NCBI GenBank assembly: GCA_003118195.1
Contig: BEXV01000019.1
Span: forward strand, 189,736-253,735
DNA: 64,000 nucleotides
Source of the DNA: Hemicentrotus pulcherrimus
Taxonomy: Eukaryota; Echinodermata; Echinoidea; Camarodonta; Strongylocentrotidae
Direction of reading: 5' to 3'
A program made the translations under genes and the position numbers. The notes below the pieces were generated by a model that saw only the letters and a list, made by a program, of their open reading frames with translations, was not told the DNA's origin and did no database searches. This document shows, piece by piece, positions 12,523 to 25,400 of the stretch (the first letter of the stretch is position 1; each line of letters begins with the position of its first letter).

Positions 12523-13367
12523 CTGTACACGTAAAGATGATAGGAGGTAGAGACGCAGTAACAATGGAGAGACTTGGGCGGAAGACAGTGTGAATCAGAA
12601 TAAACCAATACTATAACGTTTAATTGGGTTCAGTTACAAATCAAGTTGAGTACTAATGCAATTACATTGTGGAATAAACTGTTTGGAAGCAACTATGAAG
12701 GATTGGTTATGAAGTCCATTGGCTATTTCTCGTCATGTTCAGAATATGAGGGCGTTCGGGCGGCAATCTTGCCATGGAATATTTCTATCGTGATATTCCT
12801 CAGGAAACCACACTGGCATCAAAAGAAAGGAAAAGTTCAAAGTTATTTTTCGTCTTTAATGAAACCCAACCTTCTTTGTAAGTATGGGTTTACCGTGAGA
12901 TCATGTACAGACATGAACAATATCGATGGCGGTTCGAAACCTTAAAAATGCATGTCAAACCCGTGTCTCTAACTTACATGTTAAAAATCGAATGTCATCG
13001 TAATATATCAGTGACTCCAATCCGAGCACAACTCCTATCTTCTCCTAATCCTTCATCTTTCAATTTTCCGGCTTTCCCTCCTTTATCAATCTGGTATCTT
13101 GACGGACATATTGCGAAGTAATATTGTATTCACATAGGGTATTTAAAAAAAAAAATTTACGACTGGAGTTTCATATACCAGATTTCAAGGGTTTTTGGTG
13201 AAAAGAGTATGCCGTTTGCTTGTGTATGCTAATATTAAAATTCCAGTATGTAACTTTTAAAACTTATATCTTAAGGATATCAATTCAAACTGTCTAATCA
13301 ATTGATACCTTTTACAATCATTAAAATGTTGAGAACCAATTTTTGGATGATATAATTTCCATCTGAT

Positions 13368-13536
13368 ACCACTACTACTACTACTACTGCTTCTACTACT
13401 ACTACTTCTTCTATTACTACTTCTACTTCTACTACTCCTACTGCAGCTACTACTACTACTACTTCTACTACTCCTACTACAGCTACTACTACTACTACTT
13501 CTACTACTCCTACTACAGCTACTACTACTACTACTT

Positions 13537-13572
<36 letters not shown>

Positions 13573-13757
13573 ATACTTCTACTACTACTACTACAGCTAC
13601 TACTACTACTACTACTACAACTTCTTCTACTATTACTTCATCTTCTACTACTTCTACTACAGCTACTACTACTACGTATACTACGTATACTACTTATACT
13701 TCTACTTCTACTACTACAGCTACTACTACTACTACTACTACTACGACTACTATTATT
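13368..13757. repeat. TAC/CTA trinucleotide array with 36-bp higher-order unit
   Basis: About 390 bp of CTA/TAC triplets interrupted by TTC, AGC, TCC and TAT triplets. At 13436-13543 three head-to-tail 36-bp units occur, each of twelve triplets starting TCCTACTRCAGC. The first unit has CTGCAG and the next two CTACAG; they are otherwise identical. Variant TACGTA and TTATACT blocks follow. Confidence 0.95.
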
Positions 13758-14096
13758 GCCATGACTACAATTTCTATACTACAAGCAGAATGTAACTATA
13801 TATCCTAAGTTTATGTTATTATAATCCCTCCATTTCATTTACCATTAAAACATTAAGTAAGAAGAATATAAATGCAAAGTCTTTCCAAACAAAATCAAGC
13901 GTGCACAATGTCAAAACCCTTTAAGCATGGGCGTGTATTTTAATGGGGTATATCGTAATGAAGAAATCAACTAGAGTTCATGTTTATCATGCTCCTTATA
14001 ACAGCCCTGATGTCAATGTGACATCCTAAAAACCACTTTCTCCTAACAATTATTTCTCCTCCTTCCCTTTTCTCTAACCCCCTTCTCTCTTTATTT

Positions 14097-14168
14097 CTGT
14101 CTCTCCTTCTCTCTCTCTCTCTCTCTTTCTCTCTTTCTCTCTCTCTATCCCCCCTCTCTCTCTTTCAG
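14097..14168. repeat. (CT)n microsatellite
   Basis: Pyrimidine run of CTCT with TTTCTC interruptions, ending in CTCTTTCAG. It mimics a splice acceptor but no open exon follows. Confidence 0.95.
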
Positions 14169-16539
14169 TCTCTTTCACTCTACATCATCTCCTACGCTTT
14201 TGACCATTCTTCTAATTATTCTATTTTTGTTCAACACTCGTTTTTCCAATTCACTTTTCTTTCAAACTCTGTATAAAGTGCATTAACATTCTCTTATTAT
14301 GGCTCTCAATTACTCTCATCTTTCATGAATTTTCTAGTAGGGAAAAAAGAGAGACCCAGACAAGTTTCAAAGCAAGAAAAAATACGGAATAGTCATACAT
14401 GTCGAATATTGTGATTTATTTTTTCAAAATGCAGAAGAAACCTATTTTACAATACCTCGTTTCAATATCAACAAGACGAAAGCGCTGTGATATCCACTTC
14501 ATGAAAACCAAAAATAGACCCAGTATATACGTCAACGCCGGTCATAACACACAGAGGCCACAGTTAATGAACAGGAAAAAAATGGGGCCAATTTCCTAAT
14601 GCAAACGCATCCTAATCAAAGACAAATCAATCATGATAGTTACCGGGCATGGCAAACACAACGTTAATACGACATATATCTCTCGTTACATGATCGACAG
14701 AAAAGCGCATCTGAATGCACGTGGGTTTCTTCTAAGGACTGTTTAGTATGACAATGCTTTAATCACGCATTAAACTGTAGCATTGTAAAGAGAGAAAGCA
14801 GAAGGCCGGTATACGTCATCGGCTCATTGAAAAGATTATGTAGGCCATCTTCATTAATATGACAAATTGAAATTGCTTCTAATCCGTAACAATAACGACT
14901 GCTCTTGTCCTATTTACTTTTTAAACCCCCGGATTAAAAGACCATATTTAGCTTAGATATTCTGGTATTGCAGTATGTAACTTATATATCAGTCTTAAAC
15001 GCATGCCGTTTTAATTTTACTTTCTTTACGTTTCGAATAAATCTTCAAACTTCAAGTTTGCATAACTTTTATTTTTGTTAACACGGGTAAAACATAGATT
15101 AAGAAGTGAAGGCTTTCCACTAGGAAAAGCACCAAGGTAGAATAAGGGATATCGCTGACTTAATAAACGGTAGAGTGTGACCACTGTATCTTCATCAATA
15201 AAGTTTCCAAGTGGTCAATAGCAACATTTCTAGCTTGCCCCGTAAAACAACCTCTCAACATAATGGTAAACATCACCGATACATTGTGTTTCTGTACTAA
15301 ATTAAATGCATCTAAGTATACTGCAATATGAATGAAAAGAAGGAGTATGAGGATCTATTTTTCTTCTTCGAAAGCCTAATACATGAATGTATTTGATATG
15401 TACACTTTATCTCACATACATTTCCACAAACTTCCTTGAAATACTCATTTTGTCTTGACTTACACATATACATTTTGTACCCAAAATAAAGCATCTGGTT
15501 AATTTGAAATGAATGTAAATATAGAATAATCTATCTATATAAACACATGCCATTGATTCATTTTCCCTCAGACGTAAGTTCAATAAATGAAATAACAATT
15601 CACTTTCCTACAGAGGTTGTCGATTCGGGGACGCGATATACAGTATCATCAACAAGAAACTATACTACGTAAGCATTTACAACACGTCTTAATTACATCT
15701 TAATTTTAAAGGAAAGCAATGGCATGAAAGCAGAATATGTACATACAAACAAAAATTGTACAAGCTTGTAAAGAGAGCTTTTTGAAACAAAACATAGAAA
15801 CATTTTTTTTGTGACGCAACGTTATCCATTCATTTTCCACTGTTTCATCAAATATATGTCTTATTTTTAAGAGATATCACTTAAGCTATGATCCCGCTAT
15901 TATATGTTTGTCTGCCGTGGTTCAGCCATGAGACCCATTCATTTTTTACCATTGAACTATACTTATCATAACCCGATTCTACTACATTCACAAATGAAAA
16001 CGAATAAATTATTCATAACTACGAGACAAGCTCGTATTCTTGATTAAAATCATATTCCGTTTTCAACAGAACGTTCTGAAGCTATGTCACATCATAAAAT
16101 ACAAACTCATGAACCGTTGCCATATATGCAATTTCGTGATATTTTGAATTGAACGAGCACCTGATTGAAAATATTGCAATTCTAAAAACCCTTTTATTCT
16201 TTTCCTGTGAAAAAGGCCTCCCAATGTTATGACGTATGACTACTTAGTTAACGTAGGCCTAAACAAGAAGTAATTAGGAAACTATTATCGGTCACGTGAT
16301 TAAAATGGACTATCCTTCTCTGGAATAAAACAGATTGCGCATTTCATTTTCTTCGATTAAGTCCCAAATACAACATTACATCCCAAAATACCACTTGCTT
16401 GATGTATGATTCTGAGCAGCTGAAGTCAACTGTTGGATATTTCCGATCCCTAACCACGTTCAACTGGTCATGATTGTAGAAATAAACTTTACGTCATAAA
16501 AAGGTATAATTTTCCCAAAATGTGAAGGGTTTCTTACAG

Positions 16540-16656
16540 CACTATGGTGTCTTCAAAGGGCTAAGAGTGGACGGGTGGGGACGCACCGAAGGACTAGAAC
16601 AAAACGCTAAAACGAGGGAACGAACCGGTATTATGGTGATGGCCCTGTGTTCCAAG
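16540..16656 (+). CDS. Weak candidate internal exon (117 bp)
   Basis: GGTTTCTTACAG precedes 117 bases (39 codons, one open frame only) that end in TCCAAG|GTAATC. The translation begins HYGVFKGLRVDGWGRTEGLE and ends MVMALCSK. G+C is about 50%, against roughly 35% around it. No domain is recognised, and the polypyrimidine tract upstream is poor. This is a possible plus-strand exon or a conserved non-coding island, with low confidence. Confidence 0.15.
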
Positions 16657-17390
16657 GTAATCCATTATCTGTTGAAAAAAAAAGAATATGGAGAAACAAG
16701 CCGTTAGGACTTTGGATATTGAGAAATTTCACGTCGAAAAAGTAAGTCAGGCATGATAGTCCATGAACCGGCATCTTGAATCATATGATATCAAGTATCA
16801 TTGTATTTGAAAGGGAAAAAAACAACTGTCTCTCCTCCCCTTTTCCACCTGCTTGATATTCTTCCCATCTTTTATTTATTCATTTCCTAGTTTAAATTAT
16901 GGGCTGCAACACATCAAGCTGCATGCTTACACCAGTACTGCAGCCCTCCTAAGTGTGAACCTGATTTATTGAATGGATTCACTGTGTTCCCCAATTTTTA
17001 AAATCATTTTCTAGTAACTGCACTAGCAAAATTCGATCAATTTCAAATTCCTGCACAGGGAAAACTATTTTGTTAAAGCAGATTGAAAACCAATAAATGC
17101 AGTTCAATTGCTCAAGTATGTTTCGACTATGGCATGAAGTGAACTTGCAAAGAAAAATCGGGTAAGCAACAACAGCAGATGATTAGGCCATCATGAAAAG
17201 GAAGAAACAGTTATTTGAAACTCTTTTAACATAAATAAGGTTTCTTTTAATAGAAAACATCATCCAAATGAAATAAATGGAAATTTAAAGGTAATACAAA
17301 GTTTTAGGAAATTTAGAAAAATTGGTGGATAATGATTCTTTACAATTTTAATATTATTATGGATGCCCCTGTGGATGTATAATAAGCACT

Positions 17391-17654
17391 AAAAAAAAAA
17401 ACAAAAAAAAAACTACTAAAAAAAAAAAAAAATAAAAAAAAAAAAATAAAAGAACACAAAAAAAATTAAAAAAAATAAAAAAAAGAAAAAAAAAAAAAAA
17501 AAAAAAAAAAGAAACAAAAAAAATAAAAAAATATAAAAATGAAATATAAAAAAAAAAAAAGAAAAAAAAATAAAAAAAAAAAAAAAAAAAAAAAATAATT
17601 TAAAAAAAAAATAAAAAAATAAACATAAAAAGGAAAAAAAAAAAAAAAAAAAAA
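17391..17654. repeat. 260-bp A-rich tract
   Basis: Almost only A with scattered single T, G or C, in runs of 3 to 20 A. It yields a meaningless poly-Phe frame on the minus strand. It is too long and too interrupted for a simple retroposon tail, and length errors from long-read sequencing or assembly are likely here. Confidence 0.95.
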
Positions 17655-18618
17655 TTATTATTAATAATTTCATAACTTTAGACTCGATTTCAACCGCGAC
17701 AGCGATCACTGCATATTGTAGGATCGCATATGCTTCCAATATGTTCATTTGAACCAAATTCATTACCCCATACCAAAACTTTGTATTACCTTTAAGGGGG
17801 CGAAATAATTAACTGTCATTACCGCAATAGTAAAAAAAAAAAATCTCAACCAAAATGAACGTGATTTCTTTCCTAGAGGAGGGCAGCTATATACGTGACT
17901 ATTGAAGGGCAAAATATTTAGTGTCAGACTTATTATATTTCGGAAAATAAACAAGTCAACACAGCCTTAAAAAGGCGCCATTCCGATAAAATTGTCATTT
18001 CGAACACTTTCAGAGCAAAAAGCCGGCAAGAAGACCAACCTTCTGCCGCAATAATCATCCCGTTTAGAAAAGCAAATTTGCTGCATTATGCTCGAATGCA
18101 GTTTGCTCTCTTCGTGTGACAACCAATCAACTACTACTCTTATGAATACCAATGTTTGCCACAAATAATCAGTATCCTTTGCGTTGGCCAATTCATGGCA
18201 ATTGGCATCGTAGCCGCCGGATAAAACGGAACTAGGTTTATTGATTTGAATAATGATCATTTCCACATGTCGTAAGCATGCATGGTTCGATTCAAGGTTT
18301 TAAAAAAAATAATATTTAGGTCCAAGGATTCTAACAAATTAATTTTCAATGTAATTTCGTTAGGCTGATGGTGATATTTTAACAATAATGACCAATGAAT
18401 ATACATTATTGGTAAAATGATATGTAATAGCAGGAAACGGATCGGCTGATTGAGTTACCTCGGATTTGAAAATGGCTACTTGAATGGCTATTGTTAGTTT
18501 AGAAACTGAAATATGCACATTTTAATCTCATGAAGTCCGAACAAAGCAATGACCTATTTTTTGTTCGTTGTGAGAATTGAATGAAATCAATCTCCGGCAA
18601 TTGATCTGTACCACGTAG

Positions 18619-18676
18619 GTGTAGGTGTGCATGTGTGTCTGTGTGTGTGTTTGTGTGTGTGTGGAGGGGGGGGGGG
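18619..18676. repeat. GT-rich microsatellite with poly-G end
   Basis: Interrupted TGTGTG repeats followed by GGAGG and a run of about ten G. Confidence 0.9.
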
Positions 18677-18863
18677 CTAGAAGCCCTTTTCAAGTGAATT
18701 GTTGTACCCCTGTAATCTACTGATAATGTCGTGCCAATTTTTGCCGTTTTGTTGGTTTGTTTCATTAAAAAGAGAGTTGCCTGTTGAAGAGCAGTGAAGA
18801 TCACAAATGACAACTGCTCCATTCCATATTTGGCTAGTATTACAAAAATACCCGGCATGTGAT

Positions 18864-19004
18864 ATTGATGATGATGATGATGGTGATGGTGATGGTGGTT
18901 GTGACGATGATAATAATGATTATGATGATGATGGTGGTGATGATAATGATGATATTATTATTATTATTTTCATTGTGTTTTTTTCTTTTTGTTGTTGTTG
19001 TTGT
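18864..19004. repeat. (GAT)n/(ATT)n/(GTT)n trinucleotide block
   Basis: GAT and GGT triplets, then ATT triplets, then GTT triplets. Poly-Asp and poly-Ile frames here are artefacts. Confidence 0.95.
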
Positions 19005-20167
19005 ATTATCATGGTAATGATTTAGGGCATTTAAATGTTTATTATTCTGTTTAAAAAAACATTCTAAGGCGCAAGCCTCTGGCATAAAAGCAGTATTTTC
19101 ACGTTTGCTGAGATGGGCAAGTTTTAAGGCACGATTTGAAGTGTCTAGACTGATATTCCATCTGCAAACCCACCGACAAGGGTGGCTGGATATCTACGTG
19201 ATATGCAATATTATGCCTCTACCAATTATTCATCTTAACCACAAAGTGATAAGCAGCTCCATCTTTTATTTCCATCTGATTTATTGTTTATCCTACCATT
19301 ATGGTAGACAGTAAGTTTTGCCAAAGAAATACATCAGGCGTCAATTTGCTTATAGATGTAGAAAAAGGTTGTCTTCTTTTTAACAAATGCTAAGTTCATT
19401 GCGAAAGTGCACGACATCGAAAATGATTGAAAACCACGGGGGCATACATGCATTCAAAGAAATTCTTCATACTGTTAGATGTTAACTCCTAGAAAGAGGT
19501 TCTTTTGTGAACTTTGAGAAAACAAAAACTAAACATAAATAGCCAAATGAATACACATTCTTTAAAATTACAGTGTCTCAGCAATAATTCCGAACAGTAA
19601 TAATACATGTATTTCACTATTGTGTAGGAATTTTGTTATACTTCACGTGAAATGTTTTATTATTTTTGCTCTATGAAGTATCCGATCAAATTTTGTATTA
19701 AGGCTCTTTTCCAAAAAACGAAAATAAAATTGATAATAGATAATGTATGATTCAAGTAGTTCAATTCTTAAAAGATACATGTTTAAATGTATATATATAT
19801 TGATATTTCACATGTATGTGAATTGTTTTAATTTGCATTATTATACTTATGTTTTTATACTGTCATTGTATTATGTAGGGCTTTCTTGAAAAATAGGTCC
19901 ACTGGCTTCCACATGATCTGAACGAAAGTACCCTTTTGAAACAAATCATGAATAAATAAATAATGGAAAAAAATAAAACCATCGCGGTATTTGATACCGC
20001 GCGTTACATCAGAAAGAGACTTATCTGTGTCTTAAATAGATTATAAAAGAAACCGATGTGGTTTACCGCGGTATATTCAATTCAATTCAATTAAAATGAA
20101 CATTTATTTTTTTCTATTTAATCATTTCACAGTACAGCCAAGGTAAAGCAATTCAATCATTACGTAC

Positions 20168-20253
20168 CTCTTTGAAGTGCCTTTAAGATGTCTGAAAGCT
20201 CCAAGTTGTTACTGCGTACTAATTGTTCCAACTTTCTTCGGTTTCTGCTGTGT
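20168..20253 (-). CDS. Candidate internal exon, possibly exon 2 of the orexin-like gene
   Basis: On the minus strand a pyrimidine-rich tract ending in TTTATTTCTCCACAG precedes 86 bases that end in AAAGAG|GTACGT, a strong donor. Only one frame is open. It starts with one base finishing a split codon, reads HSRNRRKLEQLV then RSNNLELSDILKALQR, and ends with one base left over. The two bases left by the exon at 55532-55809 (AG) plus the first base here (A) give Arg, so the phases fit. The product is a basic, amphipathic, leucine-spaced segment with no cysteine, plausible for the C-terminal part of a neuropeptide precursor. I recognise no domain. The exon call rests on splice sites plus the single open frame. 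The link to the 55.5-kb exon is inference (same strand, right order, matching phase, a one-in-three chance match). It could instead belong to another minus-strand gene. Confidence 0.5.
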
Positions 20254-20379
20254 CTGTGGAGAAATAAACATAACACATTTATGATTTGTCTCATCATTTA
20301 GAAGTGCAAAATAGCTAGTTTAAACATATCAGAAAAGCACTTAAAGAGATTGTCGATCTTCAACGATGCTTTATAAATT

Positions 20380-20645
20380 TAAATGATTATTATGATTATC
20401 ATCATCATCATTACTTTTATTGTTATTTCCCTCATCACCACCATCAATTACTATTTTTACCATTTATTTTTGTTATTATTATTGCCATTATTGTTCTTGT
20501 GAATATATTGTTGTTATCATTATTATCATTATTATTGTTACAAATGATATTATTATCATTATTATAAATTTCATTATTATTGTTGTTAATATCATTATCA
20601 TTGACATTAATATAATAATCACCATCATAATGTCATTCGTGATTA
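20380..20645. repeat. ATT/ATC triplet-rich block
   Basis: Degenerate (ATT)n and (ATC)n with CACCACCATC interruptions, lying about 130 bp upstream, in minus-strand sense, of the exon at 20168-20253. Confidence 0.9.
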
Positions 20646-23169
20646 TCAGAATAACAACTCCATTTTATTAATTGATAATTTATAAACCTCAGGTATGATA
20701 TTCAAATTGATATGGCGTTGCAATAACTTCGTAACTTCTTACTTCTGCAAAAACATTGACCCCGTGAACTCAGCAAACAATTCTTGTTAAATGAGAACAA
20801 AATAACGACATAAATGTCTATGGTTTGATAGTCTAAATAGTTATTATAAGCTTACAATCATACAACCATGCAAACAGCTTTGTTTTATCGAAACTAGGGG
20901 ATGTTCTCCTGACATTGTTTCCATCCCATTTTTCCCAACTTAAGTACACCTTGGAAAATGAAATACCGAGTGCCAAATTCAGATCCTGACCATTGACATT
21001 AGCTGTTACAAATATCCTTCTGAGTTCCTGACTTATTTTCATAACGGGTAATTTACAGAGTAAATTATTGACTTTTCATTTTTATGACGTCAATACTTAT
21101 TCATAATTTATGGGTTTTCTTCCGCATGGAATTCAGATGGATCATTGTATGCATCGACTTCATCTCTCCCTGTTAGTTCTTCGACCCCAAATTTATCTAG
21201 ATAGTTGCACACCCGTTTTGTCTTTATTTTTCTTCCCCTATCCCTAGGTTTCCTATTTGTTTCAACATAAAAATCGATAATTATACGACGACTTGTGCTT
21301 ACACCGTTCCTCGATCGTTTCTCATCATATTGTGACCGCACTAAAAGACTCGGTGGCATAGCAATTAATAATGGTGTCTGCAAAGCGTCACAAAGTGCTG
21401 GAATAATGTTGTATCAAGTACTTTCTCAGCCAGAAAACAAGTCAAACTGAAATCGATTACTTCATTTTCCTCCGCTGTACATTTTAAGGTTTATCAGAAC
21501 ACGCGACCTTAGTTTCGAGCTAAATACCCTCACCAAACGTAATTTATTGTTAACAAATAAAAAAAGTAATAAATGTAACTCAACTTTCAAACAAATTGTG
21601 TGAAAAAACAGATTTGGTAGTGAAATATATCGGAAGGCAATAGATGCCGTAGTTCATAACCAAATATCGGACAATGTAATCAGATAAGACAAACTGTAGT
21701 CAAGTAGATTTTTTTTTTAAAAGTTATCGTAATAATAACAATGTTATTGCTGCACAATCTCTTTTAAATATATGACCAAAAACATTCTGGAATTGCTAAG
21801 GCGGATCTGACTTAGCTTCTCATTGTAAAAGAATACGATTTTCATAAGGATTACACATTGCAAAGAGTGAAAAGATGACGAAGTCTGTATGAAATTGAAG
21901 TCTCTCCTAATATTTAGTTTCTATTTGAAAAAGAGGTATTGTAAGCGAGGTAATACGTGTGAGTGATTTTGATATCATATTCACACAAAGCAAGTAGAAA
22001 TATGAGTAATATTTCAGTTTGCATGTAACGAGAGACCAAACACACTGATGGAAAATCGCAATAAGAAAATACACAGAGCGGTTAAGAGAGAGAGAGAGAG
22101 AGAGAGCCTCAGAAGAAAGACAAGAGATGTTACGGAAAAAAGAAAAGGAGGAAGAGCGAAGAAAAAGTGGGAGAGAGAGAGGAAAAAATAAGAGTGCAAA
22201 AAAAAGTTCATTGACGATGAAATTCCCGCTTATGTCATCGAAAATCCTCCGCTCATGTTGAAAATTGCGCAAAGAATGATAATGAAGGGCCTTACAATGC
22301 CGGCTGTTTACAAGAAGTGGTCGAGCGAACTATTTCCGTAAATAATCCATCCATGCTGCAAATATCACGAACCCCGTAGAATTTACACTATCGGCTGGCC
22401 AAATTGGCGAATTTTCCGTTTGACATGCCACCATTTATGACATGAATACCTCTTGGGGCTGGATAATGTTACCTTATAAGTGGTGCTTCGTGAAGGGTAA
22501 GGCGCGGTGCTGTAGCCTTTGATCAAGGACGACAGCACTTTCATGCCCGCCACCACATGTTGAATGCGAGAAAGATCACAAAATATTCTTGGCAATTTCA
22601 TGAGTTTTAATTGACACATGTGCAAGACATGCAAGAAAGGTTTTCCAGAATGTATTAATTTCTGAGAAATAAAAACGTACGAATACTTGGCATGATTGAT
22701 ATAAAATGAATACTTAACCGTATAGGCCAGAGGCTATTTCTTTGTTTCTAATATCTATTGAGCGGAGGCTTACTTTGATTCTATATTCTTAAAATAGGTG
22801 AACATAGTAGCAGTGACCTTTCACAAACTGTATACATCCTATCCTCAACGCAGTAAAAAAAATCCCAGGTGTTCTTGGCTTGTCTTCAGGCACGTTTGTA
22901 CCCCCATGTAAGTACAGATAAGCCTTTCACCATCTTCTGTTTCCATGCAATTTTAAACGCGTAGCTTGGCAGCCCTCAGCAACATACCCCTGAGCCTTAT
23001 GTTGCAGAGAGATCCGATGAGATTGATAAAAAAAGGGGATTATAACGCTTTGGATTTGGGTTAAGAGGATAAAGGGTAGAAAATGCTCCCCCGAGCCCCT
23101 TGACCCGCAGATACTGGGCGTCTCATCAAAATTCATATTTCTGGTTAGGAGGGAATCAGTCTGTATTTC

Positions 23170-23290
23170 AGGATCGGATGCCGATAAGAAAGAGATAATC
23201 ACCGTGCCGAACGGGAGATGGATTTCGACACAGATGAGAAGATGTAAATGGATAAGGGACCACGTGATGTGGCCCGAAACGGATTCTAAC
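23170..23290. promoter_or_regulatory. Possible cis-regulatory island
   Basis: A locally G+C-richer stretch with two GATA cores 10 bp apart (CCGATAAGAAAGAGATAATC), a third at GGATAAGGG, and an adjacent CACGTG E-box. Both strands carry short open frames that match nothing I know. Motif clustering is suggestive only. Confidence 0.25.
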
Positions 23291-24180
23291 GAGCACATCA
23301 TACAGGCGAAATTTGTTTTATGTCTTGCTGAAAATTGCTTTGTAGATCTTTGTAGACAATTAATTTCTAATGCAACATGTGTGAATAATAAATATCATGG
23401 TGATTCCAAAATGATATTCCATATACATCACCGAACACATTTAAGATTTAAGAACACCTGATGAATGTAATAAAGCTATAACTCTTTTAAAACTTAGATC
23501 AGACCACGCATCTTCGATGTTGAAATATGTAGAGTATTATATCATCCTTGGCAACGTAATGGACACAAAGTGACGTAATATCCAATCCTAAGGCATTCGA
23601 TATAGCACCTTTCATTGTAATTATAAAGCGTTGCACAACCCCAATCAGAAGACCCGAACTCGAAGATACGATGGTGAGAAGTAAGCCTGCTCCACATGCT
23701 CGGGCCAGTACCAGGTGAGTCGATAAAATCCATTTTCATCAATCACAATAAATGGGACATACCGCGGACTTACCCATTGTGGAAGTGGTAATTTCTATGT
23801 TCAAAAACAAACGTCATTAAAGCATGTAGTGTATTTCACACTGAAGAGAGTTGATTAGACAGAGCAAGAAAATAAATTGTGCTCCAGTGTTTCGGGCAGG
23901 AAGTAGCACGTCTACAAAACCTTTATCGTTACTCCTATATGTTTCTCAATAAAGACAGAGCGCAATTTATGGGGAAAAGTGATGAATCAATATGTGTATC
24001 CAACATTATTAATATCCGGTCTTGATGCCATCACAGCCCCAGGGAAGAACGTTCCATCCAAATCAAGATGTGTCCAAATTGGAGTGTAATACCATGGAGA
24101 GTTTGCAAGGATCAAAGGATTAAATTGGCTTACCATGAATTTTTTTTTTTACAAAAGAGAAGAAAACGACATTTACCTGA

Positions 24181-24436
24181 AGAGAGAGAGAGAGAGAGAA
24201 AGAGAGAGGGGGAGGGGGAAAATATAAAATAGGAGTAAAGAAAGTGAGAACTTAAGACAAAAGAGAGAAGATGTAGAGAGAGGGGCTTGCATAGAGATAA
24301 TGGCAGACAGACATCCGGAGAGGAAATGCGAGAGAGAATGAGAGAGAGAGAGAGATAGATAGAGAGAAGATATAGCATTAAACAGATTGAGGGAGAAAGA
24401 GAGAGGGAGAGAGAGAAAGAGAAGGAGAGACAGAAG
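24181..24436. repeat. GA-rich low-complexity block
   Basis: About 250 bp of interrupted GAGAGA/GGGAGA. The Leu/Ser-rich frames on the other strand are by-products. Confidence 0.95.
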
Positions 24437-25109
24437 AAGGAAATAAAAATTGACCCTCCCCAAAAAACTAATATCGGAAATTAAACTGCTTGATTAATCG
24501 CCCTTTTTCTTGCCTCCCAGCTCAGGCGCTGTCTAAATGACTTCAGGAAACATGTTTAGAAGGTGATATGTATGATTTCCTTCTTTGGGGTACTTGAATG
24601 GGGTACCATAATGGCGTTAGCAAGCACAAATACATCCCTCGAATCAAGATCTCCTTATTACGGAGAGCACTTTCCTAGTAATGACCCTATTACTTTCCAT
24701 CACAGCCAGATAATGATGTGAAAGATCAACACGAATTTAGCACGGGCAAACAGAATGGTTAGAAGTGGTCCCGGTCATTAGAGCGTTGTGCTCAAATGCG
24801 TGAAGTACCCATTTTAGTTACACTCAACTTACGGAGAAGTGGACAAACAAGAACATTTCCCAAGTAAACTTAATCTCTGGCAAGAAAACCCTGATGAAGG
24901 TTACCATTCTATATTAAGTAGCCGATCTCGACCCTTGATTTAATTCGTTCTTACAATGTTGCTCAACCTTTCAACGGAGAACCATCGGCTGTTCCGAAAA
25001 TAAGAAATAAGCAGAATTCATTTTACAACAGTGATTTACTGTCGATATATGTCAGTAATTAAAAAAAAACTGGACAGTGCTGTAAACAACTATTGTCATG
25101 ACTGTGTTT

Positions 25110-25400
25110 TCGATAGCTACTTTTATTTATATTGAATATCTTTATAACTGTCACGATGTTACTCAACAGCTAAATAGATCAAATCAAAGGATGAATGATT
25201 TTGTCTGAATTCGCTGTTTTAAAAGTCATATTTCGCACAAGAATGATTTTTTATGTGTTTTGGAGAGCTTTTTTACTAAACAGTCTGTTAACAATAGCTA
25301 TTTACCCTAACACCTATTTAATAGATATAAAGAACAAACATTTTCAGTTTGTCTGAATTTGCTGTATAAAGGGCACATTTCGAGGATTGTGTTGGGAAAT
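25110..25400. repeat. Weak local duplication
   Basis: Two stretches, near 25112-25235 and 25295-25390, share ATAGCTA at the left and TTTGTCTGAATTYGCTGT followed by a CAYATTTCG-like block at the right. Identity in between is low. The repeat is supported mainly by the right-hand block. Confidence 0.45.

Larger units (their letters stand above)
2161..13367. other. No gene seen; repeats and old duplications
   Basis: Between the listed repeats this is AT-rich DNA with frequent stops in all frames. Open frames at 8318-8602, 10979-11305 and 11632-11910 are pyrimidine-biased and lack splice support or domains. Confidence 0.55.
13758..20167. other. No supported gene; A-rich tract and microsatellites
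   Basis: Apart from the weak segment at 16540-16656, no coding signal is evident. If the 20168-20253 exon is real, the next minus-strand exon must start with two bases finishing a codon and lies somewhere left of it. Several acceptor-like sites exist but none is followed by a convincing reading frame. Confidence 0.5.

Noticed and set aside
13368..13757. CRISPR-like array
   Set aside because: Triplet microsatellite with no spacers, in eukaryotic DNA.
17416..17763. 115-codon minus-strand frame
   Set aside because: It is the translation of an A-rich tract (poly-Phe), not a protein.
18807..19085. Asp-rich and Ile/Asn-rich frames
   Set aside because: Product of GAT/ATT/GTT triplet repeats.
24130..24463. 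Leu/Ser-rich frames that look like membrane or signal segments
   Set aside because: They read through a GA/CT microsatellite. The same applies at 5047-5337, 6529-6939, 21907-22272, 32951-33276 and 59937-60236.
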